Of a stretch of 64,000 nucleotides of DNA, positions 9,361 to 18,210 are shown one piece after another. This DNA is from an uncultured Pseudomonadota bacterium (GTDB lineage Bacteria > Myxococcota_A > UBA796 > CAJQPC01). Position numbers and translations under genes: made by a program. The first letter of the stretch is position 1. Every line of letters begins with the position of its first letter. Location: contig CAJXRZ010000030.1 in the NCBI GenBank assembly GCA_913060515.1, forward strand, positions 1 to 64,000, written 5' to 3'. The notes under the pieces are model-generated. The model worked only from the letters and a program-made list of their open reading frames with translations, had not been told where the DNA came from and searched no databases.

Positions 9361-9397
9361 AAAAGGGGCCTGTCCGCATTCGGACAGGCCCCTTTTT
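9361..9397. terminator. Bidirectional rho-independent terminator
   Basis: Stem AAAAGGGGCCTGTCCG and CGGACAGGCCCCTTTTT around loop CATT, with A and T tracts on the two sides. It serves both convergent genes (the Ig-repeat gene on plus, the cyclophilin gene on minus). Confidence 0.9.
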
Positions 9398-9415
9398 CGT
9401 TGTGGCGCCGCAGGA

Positions 9416-10165
9416 TCAGCCGCGGTTGATGACCACTCTCTTGAGCACGATGTCAGTGGCTGGCTTGTCTCCAGGCAGCCGGTCCACGCCGGTGATCTCC
9501 TTGACCAAGCCCACCTCTTCGCACTGACCGAAGATGCTGTGCTTGCCGGTCAGGTGCGGCGTGGGGACCTCGGTGATGAAGAACTGTGAGCCGTTGGTGT
9601 TGGCGCCAGCGTTGGCCATGGCGAGCACACCAGGCTTATCGAAGGCACGATCGCTGAACTCATCCTCGAACTTGTAGCCAGGGCCACCTGTCCCTGTTCC
9701 GAGGGGGTCGCCGGCCTGGACCATGAATCCGGGGATGACGCGGTGGAAGATGGTGCCGTCGTAGAGCGGGCCGTCCACCTGCTGACCGGTGCGCGGATGG
9801 GTCCAGGTGCGTGAGCCCTCGGCCAGCTGCACAAAGTTCAGCACCGTCTTGGGCGCATCCTGAGGGAAGAGCTCGCAGTGGAAGTCCCCCATCGAAGTCT
9901 TGATGGTTGCGCTCAGGGCCTGCCCAGGCTCAATGCCCAGCTGCCCAAGAGTAGCGGCGAGACGCTGGGCCTCTACCTCTTCCATCAGCGACTCGACGCG
10001 TGCCTTTAGGGCGTCATTCTCGCGGCGGGTGCGGTCCAGCTCATCGCTGGTGGTCTTCAGCTCAGACTTGGTCTGGTTGAGGCTCTCCTCAAGGTCAGCG
10101 CCAGGCCCGCAGGCTGTCAGGGTCAACAGAATTGAGAACACGGAAACTCCAATGGACATTTTCAT
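9416..10165 (-). CDS. Lipoprotein cyclophilin-type peptidyl-prolyl isomerase
   Basis: Catalyses cis-trans isomerisation of Xaa-Pro bonds in exported proteins. Start placed at ATG 10165 (GAGGTGG seven bases upstream), giving 249 residues; an in-frame GTG at 10174 is less likely. A lipoprotein signal (LLTLTAC) is followed by a heptad coiled coil (about 25-65, [18 protein letters not shown]) and a cyclophilin domain with the diagnostic [27 protein letters not shown] and [10 protein letters not shown] segments, which include catalytic Arg and the Phe/Met/Gln pocket. The coiled coil probably makes it oligomeric and holds the domain away from the membrane. Confidence 0.93.
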   Translation of the reverse strand: MKMSIGVSVFSILLTLTACGPGADLEESLNQTKSELKTTSDELDRTRRENDALKARVESLMEEVEAQRLAATLGQLGIEPGQALSATIKTSMGDFHCELFPQDAPKTVLNFVQLAEGSRTWTHPRTGQQVDGPLYDGTIFHRVIPGFMVQAGDPLGTGTGGPGYKFEDEFSDRAFDKPGVLAMANAGANTNGSQFFITEVPTPHLTGKHSIFGQCEEVGLVKEITGVDRLPGDKPATDIVLKRVVINRG

Positions 10166-10190
10166 AGGGACCACCTCACCCGCTGCAAGC

Positions 10191-10206
10191 TAGGGGTCAA
10201 CCCCTA
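10191..10206. promoter_or_regulatory. Dyad operator candidate between divergent genes
   Basis: Perfect palindrome TAGGGGT-CA-ACCCCTA centred between the divergent cyclophilin (start 10165) and lipoprotein (start 10242) genes; a possible -10 TATAGA (10205-10210) for the plus-strand gene overlaps its right arm. Binding protein unknown. Confidence 0.4.
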
Positions 10207-10241
10207 TAGATGGGTTAGGTCCCTCCAGCCTGGAGTTCTCG

Positions 10242-10973
10242 ATGCTGCTCACCCTCTTCCTTGCCTGCGGAAGCACCCGCTTTGAAGGCACCGTTGTAGA
10301 TGTGACCGGGGCCCCCCTGACCGGCGCCACCCTGACGGTCGTCGGCCATCCATGTCAGGCAATCGTTCGGGCCGACGGGGGTTTTGATCTGCCCTGTTCC
10401 CCAGGGGTCTACGACATCAGCCTGGGTCAGAGCGGCTACATTTCCGAGACTTGGTCCAACTACGAGGCCAATGAGCAGAAGACCTACGACTTGGGCGAGA
10501 CCGTCTTGGTACGTATTCCCGACGAGAAGGGCCTCTTGGTCTTCAAGGGTGGCAGCTACCGGGCGATGGAGCGCGGCTTTCTCGTCAAGAGCAGCGGCGG
10601 GCGCGGCAAGACTCAGTACCGACACTACTGCCTGCCAGAGAACGCTGATGAGCGCATGCCCATCAACCCATTCGATGCGGGCAAAGTGGCCTTTTTCGAC
10701 AACGCCTCCGGCGGATGGCGCCCATGGCGATTGGATGAAGAGGGCTGCGCCTACAAGATGAGCCCCAGCTCCGAGACGCGCTGGAGCGTCGACTACAGTG
10801 ACAAGGCGACTTGGACCGAGAGCGAGCTTGCCCCAGAGAAGTCCCTGGTGGTCATGACCTTGGAGCCCGGCCGCTACTTCATCTCGGATTGGAGCAACGG
10901 CTTCTTCCAGAAGGGCCCCACCGACGATGAGAAGCTGGCAGGCTACGGTGGTTTCTACCTGAAGGTCGAGTAG
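10242..10973 (+). CDS. Short-signal lipoprotein with carboxypeptidase-regulatory-like domain
   Basis: 243 residues. The signal is only MLLTLFLAC (Cys9) and has no basic residue. Residues 13-70 (GTVVDVTGAPLTGATLTVVG ... GGFDLPCSPGVYDISLGQSGY) match the carboxypeptidase-regulatory-like beta-sandwich often found in surface proteins. The remainder carries several Trp and Asp residues and no assignable motif. ATG start, TGGAG upstream. Divergent from the cyclophilin gene. Role unknown; likely an outer-membrane lipoprotein. Confidence 0.8.
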   Translation: MLLTLFLACGSTRFEGTVVDVTGAPLTGATLTVVGHPCQAIVRADGGFDLPCSPGVYDISLGQSGYISETWSNYEANEQKTYDLGETVLVRIPDEKGLLVFKGGSYRAMERGFLVKSSGGRGKTQYRHYCLPENADERMPINPFDAGKVAFFDNASGGWRPWRLDEEGCAYKMSPSSETRWSVDYSDKATWTESELAPEKSLVVMTLEPGRYFISDWSNGFFQKGPTDDEKLAGYGGFYLKVE

Positions 10974-11065
10974 ACAGCCTCGTCCTTGGAGCCCTGCCCA
11001 GGGCGCGCAGAGATGGACGAAACGGCGCTCTGCGTTAGGTGGCGTACCGCATCTAAGGAGGCCAG

Positions 11066-11614
11066 GTGGAGTTCAAGGTAGGCGACAAGGCGGTTTACCC
11101 CGCCCACGGTGTTGGCATGATCACTTCGGTCCACGACGAGGACCTGGAGGGAGATCTCTACACCGTCTACACCTTCAAGGTGTTGGACAACGGCATGACC
11201 ATCACTGTGCCCGTCCAGAACGCCGACGCCATCGGCATGCGCCATGTCATCGAGCCTTCTCACATCGAGAAGATCTACGACATCCTGCGCGACCGCGACA
11301 CCCCCACGGACAACCAGACTTGGAACCGTCGTTACCGCGAGTACATGACGAAGATCCGCACGGGTGACCCCCTGGAAGTGGGCAAGGTTCTCCGCGACTT
11401 GGCGCTGATGAAGATGGAGAAGAACCTCTCCTTCGGTGAGCGCAAGATGTTCGACCACGCCCGGGGCCTGCTGGTTCAGGAGATCGCCGTGGCTCGAGAC
11501 TGCGAAGAGGCTGAAGTTCAGACCGAAATCGAGTCCCTCTTTGTTGCCCCTCCCGATGCCGGTGAGAAGAAGACAAAGTCCAAGGCCAAGCCAAAGCCCA
11601 AGTCCAAGTCCTAA
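11066..11614 (+). CDS. cdnL: CdnL/CarD-family RNA polymerase-binding regulator
   Basis: 182 residues. The N-terminal RNAP-interaction domain (about 1-65: FKVGDKAVYPAHGVGMI ... YTVYTFKVLDNGMTITVPV) and the helical C-terminal DNA-contact domain (about 66-160: NRRYREYMTKIRTGDPLEVGKVLRDLALM) are both clear. Proteins of this family bind the RNA polymerase beta subunit and stabilise open complexes at housekeeping and rRNA promoters; in myxobacteria CdnL is essential. It carries an extra Lys/Pro/Ser tail (KTKSKAKPKPKSKS) that is probably a basic DNA-contacting extension. GTG start with a strong TAAGGAGG (11054-11061). Thirty bases before cysS, probably cotranscribed. Confidence 0.95.
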   Translation: MEFKVGDKAVYPAHGVGMITSVHDEDLEGDLYTVYTFKVLDNGMTITVPVQNADAIGMRHVIEPSHIEKIYDILRDRDTPTDNQTWNRRYREYMTKIRTGDPLEVGKVLRDLALMKMEKNLSFGERKMFDHARGLLVQEIAVARDCEEAEVQTEIESLFVAPPDAGEKKTKSKAKPKPKSKS

Positions 11615-11644
11615 AGACTCCGACTTAGAACGAGGTCCCAGCAC

Positions 11645-13156
11645 GTGGCGCTCCAGCTCTACAACACTCTCTCCCGTAGCTTGGAGCCCTTCGAGCCACA
11701 GGAGCCTGGTCAGGCCCGCATCTATGTGTGCGGAATGACCACCTACGACTTGTGCCACATCGGCCACGCACGGGCCATGATGGCCTTTGACGTGGCGGTT
11801 CGCTATATGCGATTCGCGGGGTACAACGTCACCTATGTTCGGAACTACACCGACGTAGACGACAAGATCATCGCCCGCGCTGCGGAGCTAGGTGAGCCTC
11901 CTTTGGAGCTGGCCAAGCGCTTCTGTGACGCCTTGGACGAGGACCTGGCGTCGATGGGTTTGATCGAGCCGGACCACTCCCCAAAAGTCAGCGAGCACAT
12001 CGAGGGCATCGTCACGATGACCGCGAGCTTGGTGGACCAGGGCTTTGCCTACGCCGCCGACTCTGGCGACGTGTACTTCGCCGTAGAGAGCTTCGAGCGC
12101 TACGGCAAGCTCTCGGGCAAGAAGTTGGACGATCTGAGGGCCGGCGAGCGCGTCGCCCTAGACCCCAACAAGCGCAACCCAGCAGACTTCGCACTCTGGA
12201 AGAGTGCCAAGGATGGCGAGATTTCCTGGGAGTCTCCTTGGGGAGCTGGTCGCCCTGGCTGGCACATTGAGTGCTCGGTCATGAGCAGTCATCACTTGGG
12301 CGAGAGCTTCGACATTCATGGCGGGGGCATCGACCTGATCTTCCCTCACCACGAGAACGAGATCGCCCAGTCTGAGTGCGCCCACGGCACCCATCCCATG
12401 GCCAAGTACTGGCTGCACAACGGCCACCTGAGCGTGGTCGAGCGGGACGAGGCCGGCGATTGGCAACAGATCAAGATGTCCAAGTCATTGGGCAACGTGG
12501 TCAACATCCGCGATGTGGTGGCCGACATGCCCGCAGAGGCCCTGCGTTGGGTCTATGTGCGCACCCACTACCGCAGCCCTCTGCCCTACTCCTCGGAAGC
12601 CCTCCACGACGCCATGGGTGTCCTGGCTCGCTTGTACGAGGCCAAAGAGCGCGCTCAAGAGATCGCGAACACTGCCGCAGACAGCGATCCCTCCAAGCTC
12701 GCCAAGGAGAGCGCCAAGGCTGGCGAGCTCTACAAGCTCATCGCTGGCTTTAGAGACGCCTTCGAAGATGCGATGGACCAGGACCTCAATACCGCCCTGG
12801 CCAGCTCCCTGGTCTTGGACGTGGTCCGCACCATCAACCGTGTCTCCACCGACAAGGTCACCAAGCGCCGCGGCGCAGGCTTGATGCGCAACGCGCTCCA
12901 GGTCTTCGAGATCAGCGCACAGGTCTTGGGCATCGGCGGCATGGAGCCAGCGGCCTTCTTCGCCGAGCTTCGTGAGAAGCAGGCACGCGTTCAAGGTGTG
13001 GACGTGGCATGGGTCGAAGCCCAGCTCCAAGCCCGCCTGGATGCACGCGAGGCCAAAGACTGGGCCGCTGCAGATGTCATCCGGGACGAGTTGCTCAAGA
13101 AGCGCATCGTCATCATGGACTCCCCAAGTGGCGTGACCTGGCGCATTCAGGTCTGA
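11645..13156 (+). CDS. cysS: Cysteinyl-tRNA synthetase
   Basis: Charges tRNA-Cys with cysteine in the cytoplasm. 503 residues, close to the usual 460-500. Class I signatures: HIGH at 38-41 (CHIGHARAM), zinc-site Cys29 (YVCGMT) with downstream CSVMSSHHLG and HHENE ligands, and KMSKS at 277-281. C-terminal anticodon-binding helices are present. GTG start. Followed after one base by the methyltransferase gene. Confidence 0.97.
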   Translation: MALQLYNTLSRSLEPFEPQEPGQARIYVCGMTTYDLCHIGHARAMMAFDVAVRYMRFAGYNVTYVRNYTDVDDKIIARAAELGEPPLELAKRFCDALDEDLASMGLIEPDHSPKVSEHIEGIVTMTASLVDQGFAYAADSGDVYFAVESFERYGKLSGKKLDDLRAGERVALDPNKRNPADFALWKSAKDGEISWESPWGAGRPGWHIECSVMSSHHLGESFDIHGGGIDLIFPHHENEIAQSECAHGTHPMAKYWLHNGHLSVVERDEAGDWQQIKMSKSLGNVVNIRDVVADMPAEALRWVYVRTHYRSPLPYSSEALHDAMGVLARLYEAKERAQEIANTAADSDPSKLAKESAKAGELYKLIAGFRDAFEDAMDQDLNTALASSLVLDVVRTINRVSTDKVTKRRGAGLMRNALQVFEISAQVLGIGGMEPAAFFAELREKQARVQGVDVAWVEAQLQARLDAREAKDWAAADVIRDELLKKRIVIMDSPSGVTWRIQV

Positions 13157-13157
13157 G

Positions 13158-13754
13158 ATGGCTTGGTACTCGTGGTTTTCTACAATCTACGACCAAGCCC
13201 TTGAGGACTTGTACGCCCCACATAGGGAGCGCGCCTTCTCCGAGCTGAACGCAGGGCACCGCAAGGTGCTGCTGCTTCCTTGTGGAACCGGCCAAGACAT
13301 CACCCCCCTACTCCCCAGGCTGGCCCCTGACGCAGACATTCTGTGTATGGACCTGGACCCCGGGATGTTGGCCAAGGCCCGCGCTAGGGGCTCCAGCGGC
13401 TGCCGCTTCGTGCAGGCTCCCGCATCCGAGCTCTGCAGCCATGTGGAAGCTGAGAGCCTGGACTTGGTGGTGTTCTCCCTGGGGCTCAGCGTGGTGCCCG
13501 AGCACGAGTCGGTCCTGAGAGAAGCCTTGAGCCGACTACGTCCAGGCGGCCAGTGCCTCATCTTTGACTGCTGGGCGGAGCGACGAAACCTGAACTCCTG
13601 GCCCGTGGAGTGGATGGCCCAAGCCGACTTGAGCCGTACGCCATTCCGCATCTTGGAGGCGGAGTGCAGCGACTACGCCTTTCACCCGCTCAAGGATGCC
13701 CAGCCGCTGCGCTTTGGCGGTCAGCTCTACGTAGCGACGGGAACGCGGGTCTGA
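13158..13754 (+). CDS. Class I SAM-dependent methyltransferase
   Basis: 198 residues. Motif I is VLLLPCGTGQD (about 37-47), motif II includes ILCMDLDPGMLAKAR with an acidic ribose-binding residue, and the post-motif region LDLVVFSLGLSVVPEHESVLREALSRLRPGG fits the UbiE/Methyltransf_11 group. The ATG comes one base after the cysS TGA, so translation is probably coupled. The N-terminal WYSWFSTIYDQALEDLY resembles phosphatidylethanolamine N-methyltransferase-like enzymes, but the substrate cannot be told. Confidence 0.88.
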   Translation: MAWYSWFSTIYDQALEDLYAPHRERAFSELNAGHRKVLLLPCGTGQDITPLLPRLAPDADILCMDLDPGMLAKARARGSSGCRFVQAPASELCSHVEAESLDLVVFSLGLSVVPEHESVLREALSRLRPGGQCLIFDCWAERRNLNSWPVEWMAQADLSRTPFRILEAECSDYAFHPLKDAQPLRFGGQLYVATGTRV

Positions 13755-13777
13755 GCCGAGCCAGCGGGTCCAGAGCA

Positions 13778-13811
13778 CAACAGCCCGACCTCGATTGAGG
13801 CCGGGCTGTTG
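13778..13811. terminator. Bidirectional terminator hairpin
   Basis: CAACAGCCCG, then CCTC-GATT-GAGG, then CGGGCTGTTG, forming one long stem with a single A-C mismatch. It sits between the convergent methyltransferase and lipoprotein genes. T-tracts are short. Confidence 0.75.
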
Positions 13812-13834
13812 GCTTGCCTTGAGGCGGCGCTGAA

Positions 13835-14905
13835 TTACTGCGAGAGAACCATGTTGCAGGCCACTTCGACCTGCTCCTTCTTGCCATCGCAGGTGGCGTA
13901 GCGAACGATCTCGGTGATGTGGGCACCGGGCTCGCTGAAGGTCTGCGCGAAGCCGTAGCGGGCCTCCTTCTTGCCGTTGAACTCGACGATAGGCGCCACG
14001 TTGTCCTTGGACACGGACTTGTAGTCAACCCACACATCGTAGCTGTAGGTGCAGCCTTCCTTGGCCTCGCGTCCGTCCACGCCGATGTAGTGGAAGTTGG
14101 CGGGCTCGGTGGCCGTGAAGGCGCAGTTCTGTGGCAAGCAAGGCTGAACGGCCTCCTCGCTCTCGGGGAAGACATCGCTCTTCATAGCAATCATGTCGGA
14201 GCTGTCAGTGCAGTGCTCAAACATGAACTCACCTTCGTTCTTCACGAAGAAGTCGGTGCCCACGGGGTTGGAGTCTTCCTTCATCTCGCCGTTGAAGATG
14301 GTCATGTAGTTGTCGGTCACCCGCAACTGGCACTTCTTCTCATGCACCTTGATGTACACGCGGCCTTGGAGCTTGTTGCCCAGGTTGTTGTTGTTGAAGA
14401 CGAACTGTTCCCACTTGTCGGTCTCCTTGTACTTGGCGATGATCTCCGTCGCTTCCTTGAAGGCGGCGTCGTAGGTGGCTTGGTCGACGTTCTTGTCGAT
14501 CTTCTGGATCTCGGCGAAGGTGCACTCCTTGCCGGTGACCATCAGGGCCTGACACCAGTCCTTGACCTTGGGCGCCTCGAAGCACTCCAGCTCGTCGCCG
14601 TCCTTGTTCTTGCGGCACTCAAAGTCGTAGACATCGGAGTAGGAGCCGACGGTGTACTTGGAGATGAGCTGGCCGTCTTCGGTGACGAACTTCATGCGGG
14701 TCTGCTCGTCGGGCGTGCGCTCGCCAGTGGGCTCCAGCTTGTCGTAGAGCCAGGTCGTGCCGTCCAGGTTGTCCAAGTTGACTGCGCAGGCGCCTGTGGG
14801 CTCCTCGCCCAGGTTCAGGCTGTTGCCCTTCTCTTCGCAGGCCATCAGGCCAATGGACAAGCTCGCGGATGCGGCGACAGCAGCCAGTAGACTCAGCTTC
14901 TTCAT
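13835..14905 (-). CDS. Large Cys-containing lipoprotein of unknown function
   Basis: 356 residues with a standard lipoprotein signal ([23 protein letters not shown], Cys23). About a dozen further cysteines, spaced as [23 protein letters not shown] and CLPQNC, suggest several disulfides in an exported fold. Rich in Lys, Glu and Asn; no catalytic motif. ATG start with GAGG upstream. Monocistronic and convergent with the methyltransferase gene. Family not recognised. Confidence 0.82.
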   Translation of the reverse strand: MKKLSLLAAVAASASLSIGLMACEEKGNSLNLGEEPTGACAVNLDNLDGTTWLYDKLEPTGERTPDEQTRMKFVTEDGQLISKYTVGSYSDVYDFECRKNKDGDELECFEAPKVKDWCQALMVTGKECTFAEIQKIDKNVDQATYDAAFKEATEIIAKYKETDKWEQFVFNNNNLGNKLQGRVYIKVHEKKCQLRVTDNYMTIFNGEMKEDSNPVGTDFFVKNEGEFMFEHCTDSSDMIAMKSDVFPESEEAVQPCLPQNCAFTATEPANFHYIGVDGREAKEGCTYSYDVWVDYKSVSKDNVAPIVEFNGKKEARYGFAQTFSEPGAHITEIVRYATCDGKKEQVEVACNMVLSQ

Positions 14906-15041
14906 GGAAAACCTCTGTGTGGCGCCCCCGGACAGTGTGGTCTTGGGCGCTGGGACGCCGAATCGTAGCAGACGCGCGCAGCGGCGGGCGGATCGACCGA
15001 GCTTTGAGGTTAGCTTCGCTCCTCAACCTCCTGGAGTCCTC

Positions 15042-15767
15042 ATGCGTGCCGACGGTCGCTCCCCAGCCCAGCTTCGCCCAGTTTCCTTCGAACTCAACAC
15101 CGCACTCCACGCAGAAGGGAGTTGCATCGTCAGCTTTGGCGACACCCGTGTCTGGTGTACCGCTTCGGTGGACGAGAACCTGCCCCGCTGGCGCAAGGAC
15201 TCCGGTGAAGGCTGGGTGACCGGCGAGTACCGCATGCTGCCCAGGGCGACCGACACCCGCACCCGGCGTGAAGGCGACAAGATCAAGGGCCGCACGGCAG
15301 AGATTCAGCGCCTCATTGGCCGCTCGCTGCGGGCTGCCGTGGATTTCGAGGCCTTGGGCCCACGCGTCATCACCATCGACTGCGATGTCTTGGCTGCAGA
15401 CGGCGGCACCCGCACAGCAGCCATCACCGGCGGCTTTGTGGCCATGGCCTTGGCCATCCGCGGCCTGATGAAGCAGGGCGTGATCAAAAAGAACCCCTTC
15501 ATCCACACCGTCGCAGCCGTCTCCGTGGGCATCGTTCGCGGCGAGCCCTTGCTCGACTTGCCCTACGTCGAGGACGTGGCCGCGGACACCGACATGAACG
15601 TGGTGATGACCGGCGCCGGCAGCTTCATTGAAGTGCAGGGCACCGCAGAGGCCGCCCCCTACTCCCGCGCTGAGCTCAACAGCCTCTTGGATCTGGCCGA
15701 GACCGGCTGCGCACGCTTGGTCGAGCTGCAACACCAGGCCCTGCAGTGGCCAGGTCTGCCCCGATGA
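15042..15767 (+). CDS. rph: Ribonuclease PH
   Basis: Phosphorolytic 3'-5' exoribonuclease that trims tRNA 3' ends. 241 residues, the family norm. Starts MRADGRSP and contains [44 protein letters not shown] and [19 protein letters not shown], which include the phosphate-binding Arg and catalytic Asp positions. ATG start preceded by CTGGAG. Its stop overlaps the rdgB start (ATGA), a gene order common in bacteria. Confidence 0.97.
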   Translation: MRADGRSPAQLRPVSFELNTALHAEGSCIVSFGDTRVWCTASVDENLPRWRKDSGEGWVTGEYRMLPRATDTRTRREGDKIKGRTAEIQRLIGRSLRAAVDFEALGPRVITIDCDVLAADGGTRTAAITGGFVAMALAIRGLMKQGVIKKNPFIHTVAAVSVGIVRGEPLLDLPYVEDVAADTDMNVVMTGAGSFIEVQGTAEAAPYSRAELNSLLDLAETGCARLVELQHQALQWPGLPR

Positions 15768-16363
15768 GCGGCCCGACCATTCAGTGGGTCTTGGCGAGCA
15801 ACAACGCCCACAAGGTGGAGGAGATCGGACGGATCTTGGCGCCCCAAGGTATCTCCCTGCGCCCGCTGCGCGAGTTCCCGGATGTGGAGGACCCTCCAGA
15901 GACCGGCACCACATTCGAGGCCAACGCGCTGCAGAAGGCGCGCTTCGTCTTCCAGGCGACCGGACTGCCCTGCATCGCAGATGACTCCGGTCTTGAAGTG
16001 GACGCCCTGGATGGCGCACCTGGCGTTCACTCCAAGCGCTACACCCCTCAGGCCACGGCAGAGGCGAACAACGCCAAGCTGCTGGGGGCCTTGGACGGGG
16101 TCAGCGCCCGCGGCGCGCGCTTTGTCTGTGCCTTGGCCGTGGTGACCTCGGCTGGGGAAGAGGCCTGGAGGGGTAGCTGTGAGGGCGCCATCGCTCAGGC
16201 ACCGGCAGGTCAGAACGGCTTTGGCTACGATCCTCTCTTTCTTCCTGATGAATTCCCTGGCAAGACGATGGCGCAGCTGGCGCCAAGCGACAAAGATCGC
16301 ATTGGACACAGGGGACATGCCCTAAAGGGCCTGCCCGCGGTTTTGGATCGCTTGAAAGCCTGA
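15764..16363 (+). CDS. rdgB: Non-canonical purine NTP pyrophosphatase (RdgB/HAM1)
   Basis: Hydrolyses ITP, XTP and dITP to monophosphates and so keeps deaminated purines out of nucleic acids. 199 residues from ATG 15764, which overlaps the rph stop by four bases. Family motifs: [12 protein letters not shown] near the N-terminus, [30 protein letters not shown] and GFGYDPLF, ending with the [10 protein letters not shown] segment. Translationally coupled to rph. Confidence 0.96.
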   Translation: MSGPTIQWVLASNNAHKVEEIGRILAPQGISLRPLREFPDVEDPPETGTTFEANALQKARFVFQATGLPCIADDSGLEVDALDGAPGVHSKRYTPQATAEANNAKLLGALDGVSARGARFVCALAVVTSAGEEAWRGSCEGAIAQAPAGQNGFGYDPLFLPDEFPGKTMAQLAPSDKDRIGHRGHALKGLPAVLDRLKA

Positions 16364-16421
16364 AACCCCGTGAACCAGAGGGCATCCAGTGCCCACACCA
16401 TTGCGTCTTGGAGACCACAAC

Positions 16422-16883
16422 ATGAAGAAGCTGCTTTTGCTGGGCCTGCCCCTGTTTGCCCTGACCGCCTGCGGTGCCCCCACCGAGGAGGAGCTCGCTG
16501 CAGACCTCTGGGAGCAGATCGACGGCTGGGAGAGCTGGGATGCCGCAGAGGGCTGGCCAGCGCTCTCCATCTCTGACGACGGCACCCACGGCGACTTTGT
16601 GACCATCGTGGTCAACGATGTTGAAGCAGGCGGCGGCGGCGACGGCGCCATCATCGTCAAGAAAGGCTATGAGGACGCCGAGGGCGCCACCGCAAAGGAC
16701 GGCGTGACGGTCATGTGGAAGACCGACCAGTACGAGTCCGAGAGCGGCTGGTTCTGGGCCAAGTACGGCGATGACGGCTCTGTGGCGCTCTCTGGCGACC
16801 CCGACGGCTGCACCGGCTGCCACAGCAGCAGCGCGGACTACCAGACCTACCTGGAGACCTCGCCGGGTAGCGCTGAAGAGTAG
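16422..16883 (+). CDS. Cytochrome P460-like heme lipoprotein
   Basis: 153 residues from ATG 16422, with lipoprotein signal MKKLLLLGLPLFALTAC (Cys17). The mature part matches the cytochrome P460 family: GAIIVKKGYE, TVMWKTDQYE, GWFWAKYGDDG and the heme-attachment CTGCH preceded by DPDG. P460 proteins have a c-type heme with a Lys crosslink and oxidise hydroxylamine or act in electron transfer or NO handling; which applies here is unknown. Lys residues suited to a crosslink occur in the middle region. Sits after rdgB by 58 bases, with a strong terminator directly after. Confidence 0.85.
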   Translation: MKKLLLLGLPLFALTACGAPTEEELAADLWEQIDGWESWDAAEGWPALSISDDGTHGDFVTIVVNDVEAGGGGDGAIIVKKGYEDAEGATAKDGVTVMWKTDQYESESGWFWAKYGDDGSVALSGDPDGCTGCHSSSADYQTYLETSPGSAEE

Positions 16884-16899
16884 GACCACGCCCCAAAGG

Positions 16900-16938
16900 A
16901 AACAGCCCCGCTGAGCTTTGGCTCAGCGGGGCTGTTTT
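16900..16938. terminator. Bidirectional rho-independent terminator
   Basis: AAACAGCCCCGCTGAGC, loop TTTG, GCTCAGCGGGGCTGTTTT: a 17-bp perfect stem with A and T flanks, between the convergent P460 gene and the barrel gene that ends at 16958. Confidence 0.92.
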
Positions 16939-16957
16939 GTTTGAGGGCGTCCCGCGC

Positions 16958-17755
16958 TCAGATCTTGTACGCGACCCGTACCCGGCCGGTGTAGATGAAG
17001 CCGGGCGCGGTGTAAAACTCTGCCGCCAGGTCCACCTTCTCGAGCAGGTTGGCCTGAACACCCGCCGAGGCCGTCAGGCCAAAGAAGGGGTTCGTGTTGG
17101 CGGCCAAGTACGCGTCATCGCCGATGACGAAGAAGGTGCTGGCGTCGGTGAAGCCAACGGCTGCGTAGGGGGTCCACTTCTCGGTCTCAAAGCCGTACAT
17201 CAGGTCGATGCCGAAGGTGGAGCCGCTGTAAAAGTCATCGTAGGGCTCGCCGCCTTCCTCGAAGGGGGTGGCGATCTCGGCGACGGTCTTCATCAGAGTG
17301 GTGTGGCCGCGCAGGCCGATCTGGTGCTTTTCCCCAAGGCGCATGCCTGCGCCGATCTCTCCGGAGACGATGACGTTCCGGGTCCCAAAGAGGGTCACGG
17401 GTGGCACGTAGCCAGCGCCACCGTAGAGGGTGACGTTGCCCATCTCGGGGAAGGCAAAGATCATGCGGGGACGTGGCGCCATGGGCGCCTTGTTGGTGTC
17501 CTCGGTCTTGGAAGAGTCCAACACCAGGCGCTGCTCGCAAGAGAGCGGGGGGATGACCAAGAAGTCCAAGCCGATGGATCCGTGCCCCGCTTCTGCCGGA
17601 ATGGGCGCGTGGACCGGAGAGAGGGTCGTGGCCAGGGCGAAGTAGTTCAGCAGGAAGTCCTGCTGTCCTTGGTCATCGAAGGTCTGGGTCTTGCCCACAC
17701 AATCCGGGTCAACACTGGCGGAGGCCGTCTGGGCCAGGAGCAGGAGCGTGAGCAT
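16958..17755 (-). CDS. Outer-membrane beta-barrel protein
   Basis: 265 residues from ATG 17755, which overlaps the stop of the preceding cytochrome gene (ATGA). Short signal MLTLLLLAQTASAS. Repeated amphipathic strands with Gly and aromatic residues (NVTLYGGAGYVPPVTLFG, GEIGAGMRLGEKHQIGLRG, DLMYGFETEKWTPYAAVG) and a C-terminus VRVAYKI fit a small barrel. Coupled to a c-type cytochrome lipoprotein, so it may help place or expose that protein at the outer membrane (inference). Confidence 0.8.
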   Translation of the reverse strand: MLTLLLLAQTASASVDPDCVGKTQTFDDQGQQDFLLNYFALATTLSPVHAPIPAEAGHGSIGLDFLVIPPLSCEQRLVLDSSKTEDTNKAPMAPRPRMIFAFPEMGNVTLYGGAGYVPPVTLFGTRNVIVSGEIGAGMRLGEKHQIGLRGHTTLMKTVAEIATPFEEGGEPYDDFYSGSTFGIDLMYGFETEKWTPYAAVGFTDASTFFVIGDDAYLAANTNPFFGLTASAGVQANLLEKVDLAAEFYTAPGFIYTGRVRVAYKI

Positions 17756-18153
17756 CAGCGAGCCTCGCAGTCTTCGGTGGCGCCAGCGTCGATCCAGGTG
17801 GCGATAGCGTCCAGGTTTTCGTCGGAAATGCTGCCGCCGAGCGGCATGGAGGAGCCCTTCTCGGCTGACCCATCGCACTTGGCGTAGAGGTAGCTGGCCG
17901 CCGCGTCACCAGGGACAACGTAGAACGCACCGTCCACGCTGGACTCAAGGTCGATCACATCGGCGATGTCCGTAAGCTCCGGGTCACTGCCACCGGCACC
18001 GTGACAGCCCACACAGCTGGCCTCCATCAACTCATTCATGCCGCAGTAGTCGGCGGTCACCGTGTCGGACACTTCCTGGACTGGAAGGCGGATCTCATCA
18101 TCACAGGCGGCCAAAAACAGCAGAGCGCTGGTGGCCAAAAGGGCGGAACGCAT
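17755..18153 (-). CDS. c-type cytochrome lipoprotein
   Basis: 132 residues with lipoprotein signal MRSALLATSALLFLAAC (Cys17). One heme-attachment motif CVGCH, preceded by the Asn-Glu-rich helix typical of small cytochromes c, and a later SSMPLGGSISDENLDAIATWIDAGA segment whose Met is the likely axial ligand. Gene pair with the barrel, overlapping by one base at its TGA. Probably an electron carrier or sensor on the outer membrane. Confidence 0.88.
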   Translation of the reverse strand: MRSALLATSALLFLAACDDEIRLPVQEVSDTVTADYCGMNELMEASCVGCHGAGGSDPELTDIADVIDLESSVDGAFYVVPGDAAASYLYAKCDGSAEKGSSMPLGGSISDENLDAIATWIDAGATEDCEAR

Positions 18154-18210
18154 CGGGTCTCCTCGGGGAATCGGACGGTAGCACGATGCCTCAGAGCGCC
18201 CAGGGTCGCG